DNA of 36,668 nt from Terfezia claveryi (GCA_015179025.1 WHUX01000367.1:1-36668), one strand, 5' to 3'. Positions 18,357 to 29,260 are shown, numbered from the stretch's first letter. Notes: generated by a model not told the origin, from the sequence alone. Translations and numbers: made by a program.

Positions 18357-19915
18357 AGCCGGAAAATCTTGACCTGGCTGCCAATGTTCTGGCTGATGTG
18401 GAAGCTGAAGCTGAGGCTGATGTGGAAGCTGATGCGGAGACTGATGCAGGAGCCAACCTCCGACAACTGGTGAGACAGGCCTGTGAGGACGACCCCCTGG
18501 CCAAGGAAATCATCACTGCAGTGGATTCCGGCCAGCACCGCCACCCCAAGATTTCCCTGGCCGAGTGTATAGTACAGGAGGGCCTCCTCTATCACCTCGA
18601 ATGGCTCTATGTACCGAAAGGAGGAGGGTTACGCCTGAGGCTAATCAAGGAACACCATGATACCCTGGTGGCGGGTCACCTTGAAGTGGCTAAGACGTTA
18701 GAGCTCTTGGCCAGGGAATACACCTGGATTGACCAGCGGAAGGACGTGGAGCGGTACGTACGGAACTGCCATGTTTGTAAACGTGCTAAGCCCATCCGCC
18801 ACGCCCCATATGGCACTCTGAAGCCCCTGGATATCCCGGATCGGCCGTGGCTGCACCTGACCATAGATTTCGTGATGGGATTGTCGGAAGACTTGGGATT
18901 CAACGCCATCTTGATGGTGGTGGATCGGCTGACGAAGATGAGGCACGTCATACCTTGTCGGGACACCTGTTCTGCTCCAGAGTTGGCCAACCTCTACCTC
19001 AACAATGTGTTCCGGTATCACGGGCTCCCCGAATCCATCGTGTCTGACTGTGGCCCTCAGTTCACCTCGGACTTTTGGAGAGCCTTCTGCGAGCTGCTGG
19101 GGATCAAAGTGCGTTTGTTAATGGCATATCACCCCCAGACGGACGGCCAATCGGAGAGGATGAATGCCATTATGGAGTAATATCTGCGGGCCTTCGTTGA
19201 TTACCAGCAGGATAACTGGGTTTCGTTGCTGGCTACCTGTGAATTCGCCGCGAACAACCAGTTCTCGGAATCCTCCAAAACCTCGCCTTTCCTGGCTAAC
19301 TATGGTTGGCACCCCCGGTTCGTGGAGGCCCTGGCATCCCTGCAAAAAGCCCACCCCCCAGCTAAGGAGTTCGCGGTTGGAATCGCTGAACTCTACCATA
19401 CCCTGAAAGCCGAGCTGGGATATGCGCAGGCCAGGCAAGTGGAGTATGCCAATGGATCATAGTTGCCAGCCCCCAGATACCAGCCAGGAGACAAGGTATG
19501 GCTCTCTAGTCAGCACTTCCGGACAAAACGACCTTCTCATAAACTGGATCATAAGTTCCTAGGGCCTTATGAGGTATTAGGGAATGTGGGCACTCACGCC
19601 TACCGGTTGAAGTTCCCTAAAGATATCAAACGCCACCCGGTCGTTCACGTCTCGGAGATCAAACCAGCCGCCAACGATCCCCTCCCTGGGCAAAAGCACC
19701 CCCCACCCCCTCCCATAGTGATTGCAGGTGAAGAGGAGTGGGAGGTTGAGGAGGTACTGGACTCCAGAAAACGCTATAGGCGAGTTCAGTATAAGGTCAA
19801 GTGGGTAGGAGATGAGGAGACTACCTGGCAACCTGCAGAGGACTTGGAGAATGGGCAGGACTTGGTTACCCTGTTCCACCAGCAGTACCCCAGGAAGCCT
19901 CGCCCAGTCGACTGA
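18347..19915 (+). pseudogene. pol: Element C integrase with GPY/F module and chromodomain
   Basis: One frame spans the whole part, broken only by TAA 19178 (CAA-to-TAA) and TAG 19460 (TGG-to-TAG; F has Trp here). An acidic Ala/Glu/Asp repeat (ADVEAEAEADVEAD) opens it. The HHCC domain follows (HHDTLVAGH, then CHVC near 18768). The core has Asp in TIDFVMGL, Asp in VSDCGPQFTSDFW and Glu in GQSERMN. The GPY/F module FLGPYEVLGNVGTHAYRLKF and the chromodomain (EWEVEEVLDSRK, YKVKWVGDEETTWQP, 19737-19890) end at TGA 19913-19915. Apart from the two stops it looks active. Confidence 0.92.
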
Positions 19916-20062
19916 GGTCGTGACTTTGCATCCTTGTTGTTATTTCTGTTCTTGTTGTTCGGAGTTGGAGTTCTTGTCCTTGCTCTTATTGTTGTTGTTG
20001 TTTTCTCTGTTGATTTTGCCGGTTATCGTGCCCAAGCCTCCTAGTCGCTGGAGCTCCAGCCT

Positions 20063-20075
20063 AAAGGGGGGATAG
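20063..20075 (+). other. Element C polypurine tract
   Basis: AAAGGGGGGATAG abuts the 3' LTR; it is identical to that of G. The preceding 150 bases after the integrase stop hold no frame; they are a T-rich 3' untranslated stretch with TTGTTGTT runs. Confidence 0.75.
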
Positions 20076-20596
20076 TGTCACAACCGTGTTCTTAGTCTTG
20101 ATTTGACACTCAAACAGGCTTGTTCGAGTGTCGTGCTGTTTTGACACTCGAACAGGCTTGTTCGGGTGTTGTCGATGGGTGATTGTTATCTTAGCTTCCG
20201 AGATAGGAATCTCGGGAAGCTTATTCCTTCCACGGCCTTGGCCTGGAATTATGTATATATATCTTCGTCCCTCCGCCCTCTCGTTGGATCCTCATCCAAC
20301 GTCTTGTATACCTAATACAGGACCTTGTCTCTCCGCGAAGGTGTACCTCCCTTGTACACCCCCTCGTCTTGCCTTGTCCCGTGAATAACTCTGCAGCACA
20401 GCTACCCTCCTCCGACACACGCAGCAACTGCCTCCGCGTGTCTCGTGCTCCTTGCCCTCTGCCCCTCTTGCGTCTTGCCCTTGCCCCTAGCCTTTCCCCT
20501 GATCACACACGTAGCGTTCCTACGTGTGTGTTACCTCATCCCTGTCCTCGCCCCGGCGTACCCCTTGGTCGCCTTGTCCCTGGAGCCCTCGTTACA
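20076..20596 (+). repeat. Element C 3' LTR (521 bp)
   Basis: Same length and ends as the 5' copy, with no indels between them. About 17 differences, mostly C/T or G/A. The two start-proximal hairpins, the palindrome and the TATA run are kept. Confidence 0.93.
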
Positions 20597-20601
20597 GTTT
20601 A
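20597..20601. repeat. Target-site duplication of element C, right copy (GTTTA)
   Basis: Exact copy of 14528-14532; B's gag resumes right after it. Confidence 0.9.
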
Positions 20602-20890
20602 GGGGGTTGTAGTTGGGTGAGTCCTCTAAGGGCCCTTAAGTACTGCCATCTGCTGTTCTACCCAGCTGGCTTATACAATAAGCTCTTTCAAAGTCTTAGT
20701 TGATGAATAATACACCAAGGTCTATTTGAGTTCGAAAGAAAGACTAGTCTTGAATTGATCGAGTTTGGCCTTATCATTCCATGTGAGTTGGGCTACTAAT
20801 CTAGAGAATTTAGTAATATAGATTGACAAGTCATTGTTCTTTTACCTAAAGTCTTGCAGGGCCTGGCTGGCTGTCCTCTTATGGTCTAGA
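20602..20890 (-). pseudogene. Element B gag fragment (dead)
   Basis: Minus-strand reading parallels C's gag from the region after DLDPKG through ALRDLKQKHN and LAAELNWNDEAKLDQF to the linker after the Gag domain. Several codons are changed by RIP-type transitions. The fragment is bounded by C's duplication at left and by the 5' LTR of D at right. The N-terminal coiled coil, gag start and 5' LTR of B are absent from the window. Confidence 0.7.
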
Positions 20891-21521
20891 TATAATGGAA
20901 AACGTTGTTTCATTACTTATATAATTAATTATATACTTTTGTATTTCCTATATTACTACTATATTATATAACTAAGCCTTTCGGTTGAAGAACTAGCCTT
21001 CTACTACCTCCTATTGCTTTATAAGCATCCATAGTATATGTAATTTACTATAGAAAATTCCATGGAACTTGCCATATGAACACACCCTCATTATAGCCTT
21101 GTGACATTTATTTAAAGGTGTATGACTTATTACTATGACCACATGACCTTTTTTGTATAGTACACTACCTTTTGGTATACCACCCTTTATTGTATTTATT
21201 TTCCTAGTCATCAGATCTCAGAGGAGTATAAATAGGCTACTAGATACTCTTTGGAATTTATAGGCAATAAGAAGTAAGCATACACTAGCAAGCAAGCCTA
21301 TATATCAATTAGATCAAGATTATATAACTTGGATAGTACAAATCATAGAAGATAGATTATACCAGTTAATTACTGTTCCCTCCGGGAACATCCTACAAAG
21401 TAATCTCTCTGCTTTTTTGAGGTCTTACCTCAGTAGAACTGAAATATATAAATGTCTATGCCTATAGATATAGATTGTATAAATAGTACTAACTGAATAC
21501 TATCTAGTACCATTCATTACA
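20891..21521 (+). repeat. Element D 5' LTR (631 bp)
   Basis: Starts TATAATGGAA (TGTAATGGAG in A) and ends CATTCATTACA. It is 92 bases shorter than A's LTR, mainly because it has about 1.4 instead of 3.4 of the 41-bp units; the single bZIP-like site reads TGACTTA. The TATA box TATAAATA and the GTTCCC/GGGAAC hairpin are kept. Confidence 0.85.
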
Positions 21522-21746
21522 TTTTTTTTAACTTACTTACCTAATTTTTATTCTTAAATCCAAGGCCTAATCAACCTTTGGATATCTTTATTACACTCAT
21601 ACAAGTGTATACAATTCGCCATATACATGTATATATAAAATCAATATCATTATTCAACTAGCTAGCTAATAAAATCTAACAATGAGACATCAAACTCTCA
21701 ACTACAGTAAATTAACAAAATACTTAGAAGCAAGCTAAGTAGACCT

Positions 21747-22349
21747 CTAATGGGCTGTGGTATCCTATATTAAACAATCTCATTCTTGTTCATAATACTT
21801 TTCCCAATAAGATTGACAAATCATCTTGTACTCTTAGTAACTGCCATTACATCTGTACCTATAAACCCAGTACACTATTGAAAAACCAGCCCCTCAGGTT
21901 CCAGAAATAATTGGTCTATACAACCAAGTGTCACAATCTTAAGGCTTAAATCTCACTGCCTCCACTGCAGCCATTTCCTCTAGAAAAGAATTACCTCCAT
22001 AAGAACCTTCTTTAGGCTCAGACATCTCTACCAATACCTCTGTACCCTTAATATCTACCTCAACACACCAATCAGAAAAAGTGACACTCTTGCTAGAAGA
22101 ACTAGAACTAGATTCTAGACTAGTAGACAAAGAAAAACCAGAACTATATAAAACATCAGGATCATGATATCTAGCCTCACTAACTGAGTGAGCTACTAAG
22201 CCAATAGAACTGTCAGTCAAATGAAGATTATAAGTATCATCAGCCACTATACTATCAGTACAGTAAGATACAAAACAAGAAAAATAACTAGATGATTGTA
22301 TTATATAACCAGCTGTATTTGTTTGTAGGCAGATAATGAAATCAGATAT
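21747..22349 (-). pseudogene. Remnant of the antisense ORF in element D
   Basis: Same position, strand and exact length (603 bases) as the antisense ORF of A. The start is ATA in place of ATG (plus-strand CAT to TAT). Four internal stops stand where A has Trp (three) or Gln (one), all RIP-type. The middle part is well kept: ESSSSSSSKSVTFSDWCVEV and LVEMSEPKEGSYGGNSFLEE. The terminal stop codon is shared. Several Cys codons of the C-terminal cluster have become Tyr. Conservation without any indel supports a real ancestral frame, but RIP makes codon-level tests hard. Confidence 0.4.
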
Positions 22350-22351
22350 TA

Positions 22352-25258
22352 ATAGTGGCTGAACTTAGTAAGAAGACTAAGAGGTTGAGGTGGTTAACTA
22401 TATTACCTAAAGATATTAAGAAATTAGTACAAGAAACTCCTAGAAAGACTAGATTTATAGTTTCTAACATAGAAGGGGAAATAAATCTGCCTATAGATAT
22501 AGAAATAGGAGAATCAAGTAGAATAGGAACCAAACTATAGTTTAGTATGGCATTGCCTCTTGCACTAGAAGAATTTTGGGACAGACATTTTACAACAATT
22601 GAGGAGATTTTGAAATATACTCACTCAATAGGACATGCCCAACAGTATCATCCTGAAGATACTCGACTTTTAATGAAAGCTGTAGTAAAACACTATTTAT
22701 AGTTTATACTATACCTATTTAAAGAAAAGGACTTAGAAATCAATACATTTTTAAGTAAGGAATTGAAGAAACCTATTGTTCCTTTTCTAAGGAAACTGAA
22801 TTAGGTAATAAATAACTAGGAAGAAATAATAGCATTCATGATAAGTGGTACTTATCTAGAAGAATCAGCACATACTATAGAAGATTTTTTCAATCCTAGT
22901 AAAGAACTTCCAGGAGTGTTCTTGAGAATACCAAAAGATAAATCGAAAGCCAGAAGTTAAGCACCTGAGACACTAGAAAGGAGGACTGGGTCAGCTAAAG
23001 AATCAGATAATAATAACTAATTACCAGAAGATATAGAATTACTAGAAGATAATAATGATCTAAATACAGGACTAGATCAGTAAAAGCAAAAAATACAAGG
23101 AGGAGAATGAGACCCTGATAATAGTAAAGATAATAGCTCAGACTCTGATAAGGCATCATCAGTTAGAAGTTAAACCTTAAAAAGAAAACCTAAATAAAGA
23201 AAATCGATTGAACACTAGCAATAAGAATCTATAATAGGAATGGTTACAATGAGTAACTATGAAGCAATAAATGCTTTAAAAGGAATAAAGATTGATCTAC
23301 CAGAAAAAATAAGAGGAGAAGACAAAAAATAGCAAAACTTATAATATTTTGATACTTGTGCTACAGAAATACAATGTTGGTTGGTTATTAAAGAAATAGA
23401 TTTGGAAGGCGCTTCAGCTTTGGAAATTGTTGAATTCAGAATGGAAGGAAGCATACTCACTACTTATAATCAATTCCTAAAAGAGAAAGGAAAGAATGCA
23501 ATATTCTTTAGATTTATACTAGTGCTTAGGAATTTTCTAATACCCTCTACTAGTAAAGACATTTTGTGGAAATGATAGGAAACAGCTACACTATACAAGA
23601 ATGGATGTCATATGGGAATTAAACAGTTCACCAACTGGCTTACTGAAATGTAAATCAAATTAATTGATAAAGATAGTAAACAATCAATATTATAGGAAGT
23701 AAAAAGAAGAAAGTTTCTTAATCATCTACTGATATATATGTCAGCTACATTAATTTCTTTAATTAAAGAAGAATAGTTATATGATCAGCTTGTGTATCAA
23801 GTGGAGTCATATAAAGCTTCAAAGAAAGATATTGCCCTACTACCTATACTAAATATATCCCAACAACAATACCCTCGAAATGAAAATCAGAGTAATGGTC
23901 TATGCAGGGACCAGAATCAACAACAAAAAACAGGATTTAATCCTAGTAGCAATCCCAGTACCAAACCCAATACAGAATAATGGAAAGACTCAGATTAGAA
24001 CACCATTACAAAAAAATTGGATTAAAAAATGAAGATGTAATTAATTAGAGACAAGAAATATCTATAGTGTTGGAACCCTAGACACTCCTATAAAGATTGT
24101 AGGAAATGATAAAATAAGGTACCTATGCATACAGCTATACAAGATTTAGCTATACCAATAGCTACTAAGAATAAAAACAACAAGGATAAAATCAAGGAAC
24201 AACTCTTGTCAAAACAAGTACCAGATTTTAGCAAGGTATTTATTAGAGCCAACGAATACCCCGCACTAGCTTTAATTGATCTCTAAATAAAAGCAGAAGA
24301 CTTAATTAATTGTCAATTTGTATACTTATACAAAATACCAACTAGAGGTATTAAGAAGAAATTATTAAGTAGAGTAATTAAAGGCTCAAAAGGACTGATA
24401 GATAAAGCTTATACTATCATACTAGATTGGATAGGTTATGTAGAAAAACGAATGTTCTATGTAGCTTATTTGACTGGATAGGACATGATACTAGGAGAAC
24501 CTGCTCTTAGTAAAGTACAAGCAATAATTCCTGCCTATTAGGAACTAGTCACTATCTAACTAAAAGATATTTCCCAATTCTAGCTAAGTGTATAGAAGGG
24601 ATCTAGAACTATAATGAATAGTATAAGATCAGTGTATACACAGGTTAGCTATGTATCAGTTACAGATTATAGTAAATCAGATAATTAGGAAAATATTAGG
24701 AATATAGAAGATACTGAATCAAAAAGAGAACTCATGACAGCTGTTTCTGTAGTACAGAAACAATTCAACCCTGTAATGGAGTTTCCCTTATTATTTCCCA
24801 AAACAATTCCATAGGAATTACTGCCAATAAGAAAGATTAATTACTTTATCAAACCAAAAGCTGAAGCTACTTAAATACCAAAATGGTAACTTTTAGGACA
24901 TCGATTTAGACAATAAATCCATGACAAATTAGTTGAAGAAGAAGTATCAGGTTGCATATATAGAGTAGAAAATGATATAAATGCTATAGTCATGTTTACT
25001 ATTTCTAAATGAGATAAACTGGAAGAAGCCAAATACATCAATGACTATCGAAACCACAATTTAGCTGTCAAACTAGACTACACCTTATTACCAGATATTA
25101 ATATAGCAATTGAACTAGTAGTGGAGAATCCTATTTGGACTAAGTTTAACTTAGTTAATGGATTTTTTAATATTAAAAATAATAAAGAATCTGAGTAATA
25201 CTCTACCTTTTTATATGATATGAGATATTTTAGAAATAGAGTTATATAATAAGGGGAT
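22352..25258 (+). pseudogene. Element D gag-pol (gag, protease, RT start) in one continuous frame, RIP-killed
   Basis: The start codon has become ATA. From here to 25258, about 968 codons, the alignment with A needs no frame change at all. Gag, zinc knuckle (from 24059, first Cys now Tyr), protease (ALALIDL then stop, near 24278) and RT (VENPIWTKFNLVNGFFNI, near 25123) share one frame. Dozens of stops come from TGG, CAA, CAG or CGA. The ancestral A/D element thus made gag and pol as one polyprotein, unlike the B/C/E family. The RT catalytic box is not reached. Confidence 0.85.
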
Positions 25259-25818
25259 TGTAACGAGGACTTTGGGGGACAAGGCGACCAAAGGGTACCC
25301 CGAGGTAGTGGCAAGAGAGAATCGGACACATAGGAGTACTACGTATATGATCTGGGGAAAAGCTAGGGTAAGAAATATGTAAGAATACTATATGTGTGAC
25401 CAGAAGAAGGCTGAGACAGGGGGCAAGGGCAAGAGGCAAGAGAGGCAGAGAGCAAGGGATATGAGATACATAGAGGGAGTTGCCACATATGTCAAGGGAG
25501 GCAGCTGTGCTGTAGAGTTGTTTGTACGAGACAAGGATATGCACAAGGGAGGTGCACAAGGGCTGGAAGAAGCAAGGTCCTGTATTAGGTATATAAGACA
25601 TTGGATGGGGATCCAATGAGAGGGCAGAGAGAGCAAGCTATATATGTAGGCTTCCTCCCTAGCCAAGGCTACTGGAAGGAATAAGGTTCCCGAGACCCCT
25701 TATCTCGGGAGCCGAGATAACAACACTATCACCTGCATTGCAGGTGATACCAGACGGAACAACAAATAACAATAATAATAACGAGGTCAGGCTAGGCTGC
25801 AAAGAGATGGTTATAACA
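25259..25818 (-). repeat. Element F 3' LTR (560 bp)
   Basis: Left edge TGTAACGAGG, right edge GGTTATAACA followed by CTATTCCCCCTTTAGGC (polypurine tract in reverse). It has one start-proximal hairpin, ATCACCTGC/GCAGGTGAT at 25728-25748, and the palindrome TCCCGAGA/TCTCGGGA at 25684-25713. Confidence 0.8.
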
Positions 25819-26000
25819 CTATTCCCCCTTTAGGCTCGGAGCCCCAGCAATGAAAGGCAAGGCGAAAAAACAAACAAACAAGACAGGCGAATAACCAATA
25901 ACCTATAACATAACCCCAATGCCGGAAGTATGTACCAATAATAACCATAATAATAATAACAATAACAACCCTAATAACCAATTCCAGGATGACAAGAACA

Positions 26001-26720
26001 TTATTGGGCAGGGCGGAGCTTCCGGAGGTAATACTGGTAGAATAGGGTGACTAAGTCCTGTGCGTTTTCTAGATCTTCGGCTAGTTGCCAGGTTATCTCC
26101 TCATCTCCCAACTATTTGACCTTATATTGCTAGCACCCATATCTTCTTCGGAAGTCCAGCACTTCCTCCACCTCCCATTCCCCTTCACCTTCGATAACTA
26201 CAGGAGGAGGTGGGGGGTGTTCCAGGCCTGGCAGAGGGTTAATAGAGGCAGGCTCAATCTCGGAGACATGGACGACTGGGTGTCGTTTAATGTTCTTGGG
26301 GAACCTCAATCAGTAGACATGAGTGCCCACAGTAGCCAACACCTCGAATAGACCCAGGAACTTGTAGTCAAGCTTGCAAGATAGCTGTTCTGTCTGAAAG
26401 TGCTGGCTGGAGAGCCACATCTTATCCCCTAGTTGATATCTGGAGGCTGGTAACCATGATCTATTGGCATACTCGGCTTGCCTGGCTTGTGTATATCTCA
26501 TCTCAGCTTTCAGGGTAGAGTGGAGCTCAGCAATCCTAGCTGCGAACTTCTTGGCCGGGGCATCTTTTTTGGCTTTTTGCAGGGGCGCCAGGGCATCCAT
26601 GAACCGGGGGTGCTAACCGTAGTTAGCCAGAAAAAGCGAGGTTTTGGAGGATTCCAAGAACTGGTTGTTTACAGCGAATTTGCAGGTGGCCAGCAACGAA
26701 ACCCAGTTATCCTGCTAGTA
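26001..26720 (-). pseudogene. Element F integrase C-terminal part and chromodomain (truncated)
   Basis: Minus strand, end at TAA 26003-26001. Readable pieces include ALAPLQKAKKDAPAKKFAAR, the linker SWLPASRYQLGDKMWLSSQH, FLGLFEVLATVGTHVY (GPY/F module with P changed) and a chromodomain at about 26200-26020. Catalytic integrase residues lie outside the kept part. The upstream edge is the breakpoint at 26720. Confidence 0.75.
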
Positions 26721-27665
26721 CATCAGCAACTACGTTATTTGCATCAAGTACATTAGACGCACTAGATACCATATAGCAAAACTCAACATTGTAACGTAGA
26801 GGTATTTTCTCTAACTCTCAAGATGTACAATAACCACTTCCAATATTTCTACTCTGAGTCTTACGTAAGCTGTGCTGTTACCATGCAAGCCGATATCCCA
26901 CATTCTTAACATTTCGCCTTTAAATTGACTTTGCTAATACACTTTTACCCATCTATCCTCCCGACTACATCTAACTTTCTGTTGTCGTTCTCGCGTAACT
27001 GTTCATTTATTTCGTTCTCTCATAGTATCCATCTCCCAATCCTCTTTCTGGCGTTTCTTGCCCTTACCCCACGTCCTTAACCACTCTATTCTACAATAGC
27101 TCTTTAGGTGTTCCTAATCCGACACCTCACGTTTCTATCTTCTCCATCCTACATTTGTCTTTCTGATGTTTCTTAGCCAAACCTCTGTATTTCTAATTTC
27201 CCCATCCTACAATAGCCCTTCAGATATTTTTAATCCGACATCTCGTGTTTATAACTTGCCCTATCTAATAATTGCCCTTCAGATGTTTCTATTCCTACTC
27301 ATCACGTTCTTTACTTGACCGTTATACTCTCTGTGTGTGCAAATGTTCTCCTTTTAATCTGCGTTCCATTTGCTAATTATCAAACATATCTTCTATAAAC
27401 AAAAAAAAACCTCATTTATAGCAGAAGTTCCTTACGACCTCCAATACCAAGAAATGAAATCCAATGCAATGCATACTCTTTCCTCCTATCAAATTACATC
27501 TACTAACCTTCCCTATCCCAGCTTTCAGTGAACACATTTATGAAAAAGAAACACATGACCACACGCAAGCAAAAGAAATACAGCTAATGAGATAACATAA
27601 CCCCATAGAGAGAATAGCCTTAAAACTGATATAGAAAAACCCATTCCCTTAAACATCTGACTTCT
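26721..27665. other. Non-retrotransposon spacer, mostly noncoding
   Basis: Starts abruptly at F's breakpoint with CATCAGCAACTACG. I find no sustained frame on either strand. A degenerate 58-bp minisatellite fills about 27030-27320; the rest is AT-rich and without recognisable elements, up to the stop of the minus-strand pseudogene. Confidence 0.55.
27030..27320. repeat. Degenerate 58-bp minisatellite, about five copies
   Basis: Units start near 27030, 27088, 27146, 27204 and 27262, sharing ATCCTACAATAGCCCTTCAG and a later CGTTTCTAACTT-like part. 58 is not a multiple of three, so it is not a coding repeat. Copies differ a lot, so it is old. Confidence 0.65.
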
Positions 27666-28961
27666 TCAGTCACTTTCTATGTCCTCTTCATCTATATCCC
27701 CTATCCCTGTCAGTGCAGTATCAACCTCCAGGTTTAATGGTCCAGTCAATTCTACTGATGAATCTCTCAGTAGACTCCCTTCGCAACGGCACTTCTCTGC
27801 TGGCACCTCTAATCTTTCATACAAGTGCTCTAGCTCCTTTCTCAATTCCGCCTCATATTATACTTCATCTTCAACTTGTAGTGCGTCAACTGGTTCTACT
27901 TCCACTATCCTAACCTGAGCTGCAATCTGATGCGCTAAGTCAGCCTTAATGTTATTCACTATGAGGTCCTTTATTGCTTTTGGATGAATCTCCCATGTAT
28001 TTATTAGCCTCTCATATGTACCTGTTTTGCGTTAGTCCCTTGTCCAACATTGTATGTCCATTTGTTGCTCTTCATTGGTTATTCTCAACTTACACCAGGC
28101 GGTTTCGTATTTAAACTCCTATATGACTGGATTACAATCTCCTATCTTCCATGCTTTCAAACTGTGACACATTGCTGAGGCCACAAAGCATATGAAGACA
28201 CTATTGATTCTATCTAGAAAGCCCGGGTCCCTATTCCTCTTCATTTTTAGGCCTTGGAAATACCGTTGATATATTATATTAATGATCTCCTCCATATGGA
28301 ACTGTCCCCTAAACTCCTTTTTGGACATCAATATTAACGTCAGATATTGGACTGGTGTTGTTTGCCATCCGACCAACTTACATCCCAACTGCCTTGCTTG
28401 TAGATAAATAGATCTCTATCCAGCAAGTACTCAACCTTTGTCTTCATACATTCCTTTGGTAACTGGCTAATACTATACACCCTCGTGATGCTTGCCTGAT
28501 ATTTATATATTAGATGTGCCCTTGTTTGGGAATGAATGCTTTTGAGCTGTTTCGAATCAGCAATCCAAGGCCCCAAATCAGATTGAATGTCATACAAATG
28601 TATCAACCGCTTTTACTCATTCTATCTGGTGAGGCCCCATTTATGCCTTATCCCAGGCATGCTGTATGAGTAGGATTAATTCACCTGGTGTTAGCAGAGG
28701 TTTCCAATAATATATGTAGTTGGTCACAATCTTTTGTGCAGTACTCACAAAAGGTTATAAAATGTCAGGAATAGCTGAAAAGGATTGTGTTCCTCTTCCA
28801 ATGCCCAGTGCGAGCACAGCAGTGTCAACGAAAGTTTCCACTTCTGATTTGGAATCACTTCTGCCATCCTATATCGGAATTAGCTTACAATTTGACCAAA
28901 ATATCACCTTCCTTATACATACCTCATTATTGAATATAATGTTATTTGTAAATGCCGCCAT
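27666..28961 (-). pseudogene. DUF6532-like fungal protein pseudogene
   Basis: Minus strand. The start at 28961 (MAAFTNNIIFNNEV) is tentative; an NLS-like SRKRK frame lies just upstream. Segments in order: PGELILLIQHAWDKA, RLIHLYDIQSDLGPWIADSK, ISQLPKECMKTKVEYLL, GQFHMEEIINIIYQRYF, INSVFICFVASAMCHSLKAW, then an acidic tail ending IDEEDIESD at 27666. The pattern (Trp-Ala near the front, Arg/Lys helix, AL-x-x-W near the end) resembles my memory of fungal DUF6532, a domain of unknown function. Frame changes lie near 28610 and 28390. In-frame stops at 28119, 28032 and 27858 are CAG or CAA derived. Not retrotransposon coding. Confidence 0.45.
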
Positions 28962-29260
28962 AGTTTCAACTGTTAGTTGTGGTGAATCACAGTTGCTACA
29001 ATTTGAGAGGCCTTACGTTTACGGCTTGCCTGCCCAGTTGGCACAGTAGCTTGCTGAGAGGTAGCTTATTAGGAAGATATTTTATGAGGCATTGCAGATG
29101 AAAAAGACTTGTGTAGGAGGTTTGTATAGAAATATTCCAACGCAAAGTATCTAATCCATTTCTTTGAGGATATAACTTGCTAATTAAATCTACCTCCAAA
29201 AAAAATTTAAAAATCCACCCCCCCTCCCTGAAAAAAAAAAAAAGGAAAAAAAAACAATAA

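Larger units (their letters stand above)
14533..20596 (+). mobile_element. Element C: full-length Gypsy chromovirus (6064 bp)
   Basis: Equal 521-bp LTRs flank gag, protease, RT, RNase H, integrase and chromodomain in chromovirus order. The LTRs differ at about 17 sites by my count (about 96.7 percent identity), 16 of them transitions. A perfect GTTTA duplication shows insertion into B's gag. GC content is far above B and D, and most catalytic motifs are intact, so it largely escaped RIP. The coding part has about 13 one-base-loss frame changes besides the natural gag-pol shift, plus stops TAA 19178 and TAG 19460. Confidence 0.95.
664..20890 (-). mobile_element. Element B: RIP-degraded Gypsy chromovirus, split by A and C and cut at right by D
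   Basis: Read on the minus strand, the pieces are gag 20890-20602, gag end plus protease 14532-13407, then reverse transcriptase to chromodomain 4352-1484, PPT 1316-1300 and 3' LTR 1299-664. The segments rejoin exactly when A (with one GTTTT) and C (with one GTTTA) are removed, judged against E. The 5' LTR and gag start are missing beyond D. Many Trp, Gln, Cys and His codons are changed to stops or Tyr by C-to-T or G-to-A steps. RT's YLDD has become YLDN and the zinc knuckle has lost a Cys and the His. No product can be functional. Confidence 0.85.
20891..25258 (+). mobile_element. Element D: RIP-mutated relative of A, 3' half lost
   Basis: The 5' LTR, leader, gag, protease and start of RT align with A throughout. 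The copy then stops where element F begins, at the place equivalent to about A 8808. Differences from A are mostly transitions that turn CA into TA or TG into TA. TGG-to-TAG and CAA-to-TAA stops are frequent. Its 3' half and 3' LTR are not found right of F, so they were lost with F's right part. The five bases before the LTR (CTAGA) would be its target duplication, but this cannot be checked. Confidence 0.88.
25259..26720 (-). mobile_element. Element F: 3' end of a B/C/E-family element inserted in D
   Basis: Only the 3' LTR, polypurine tract, chromodomain and part of integrase are present on the minus strand. It is inserted in D's RT after AAGGGGAT. It stops abruptly at 26720 inside the integrase, at CCTGCTAGTA, after which no similarity to C, E or B is left. 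It is far less mutated than B and D. Confidence 0.85.

Noticed and set aside
28720..29049. 109-codon plus-strand frame
   Set aside because: Opposite to the N-terminal part of the DUF6532-like pseudogene; no recognisable features.
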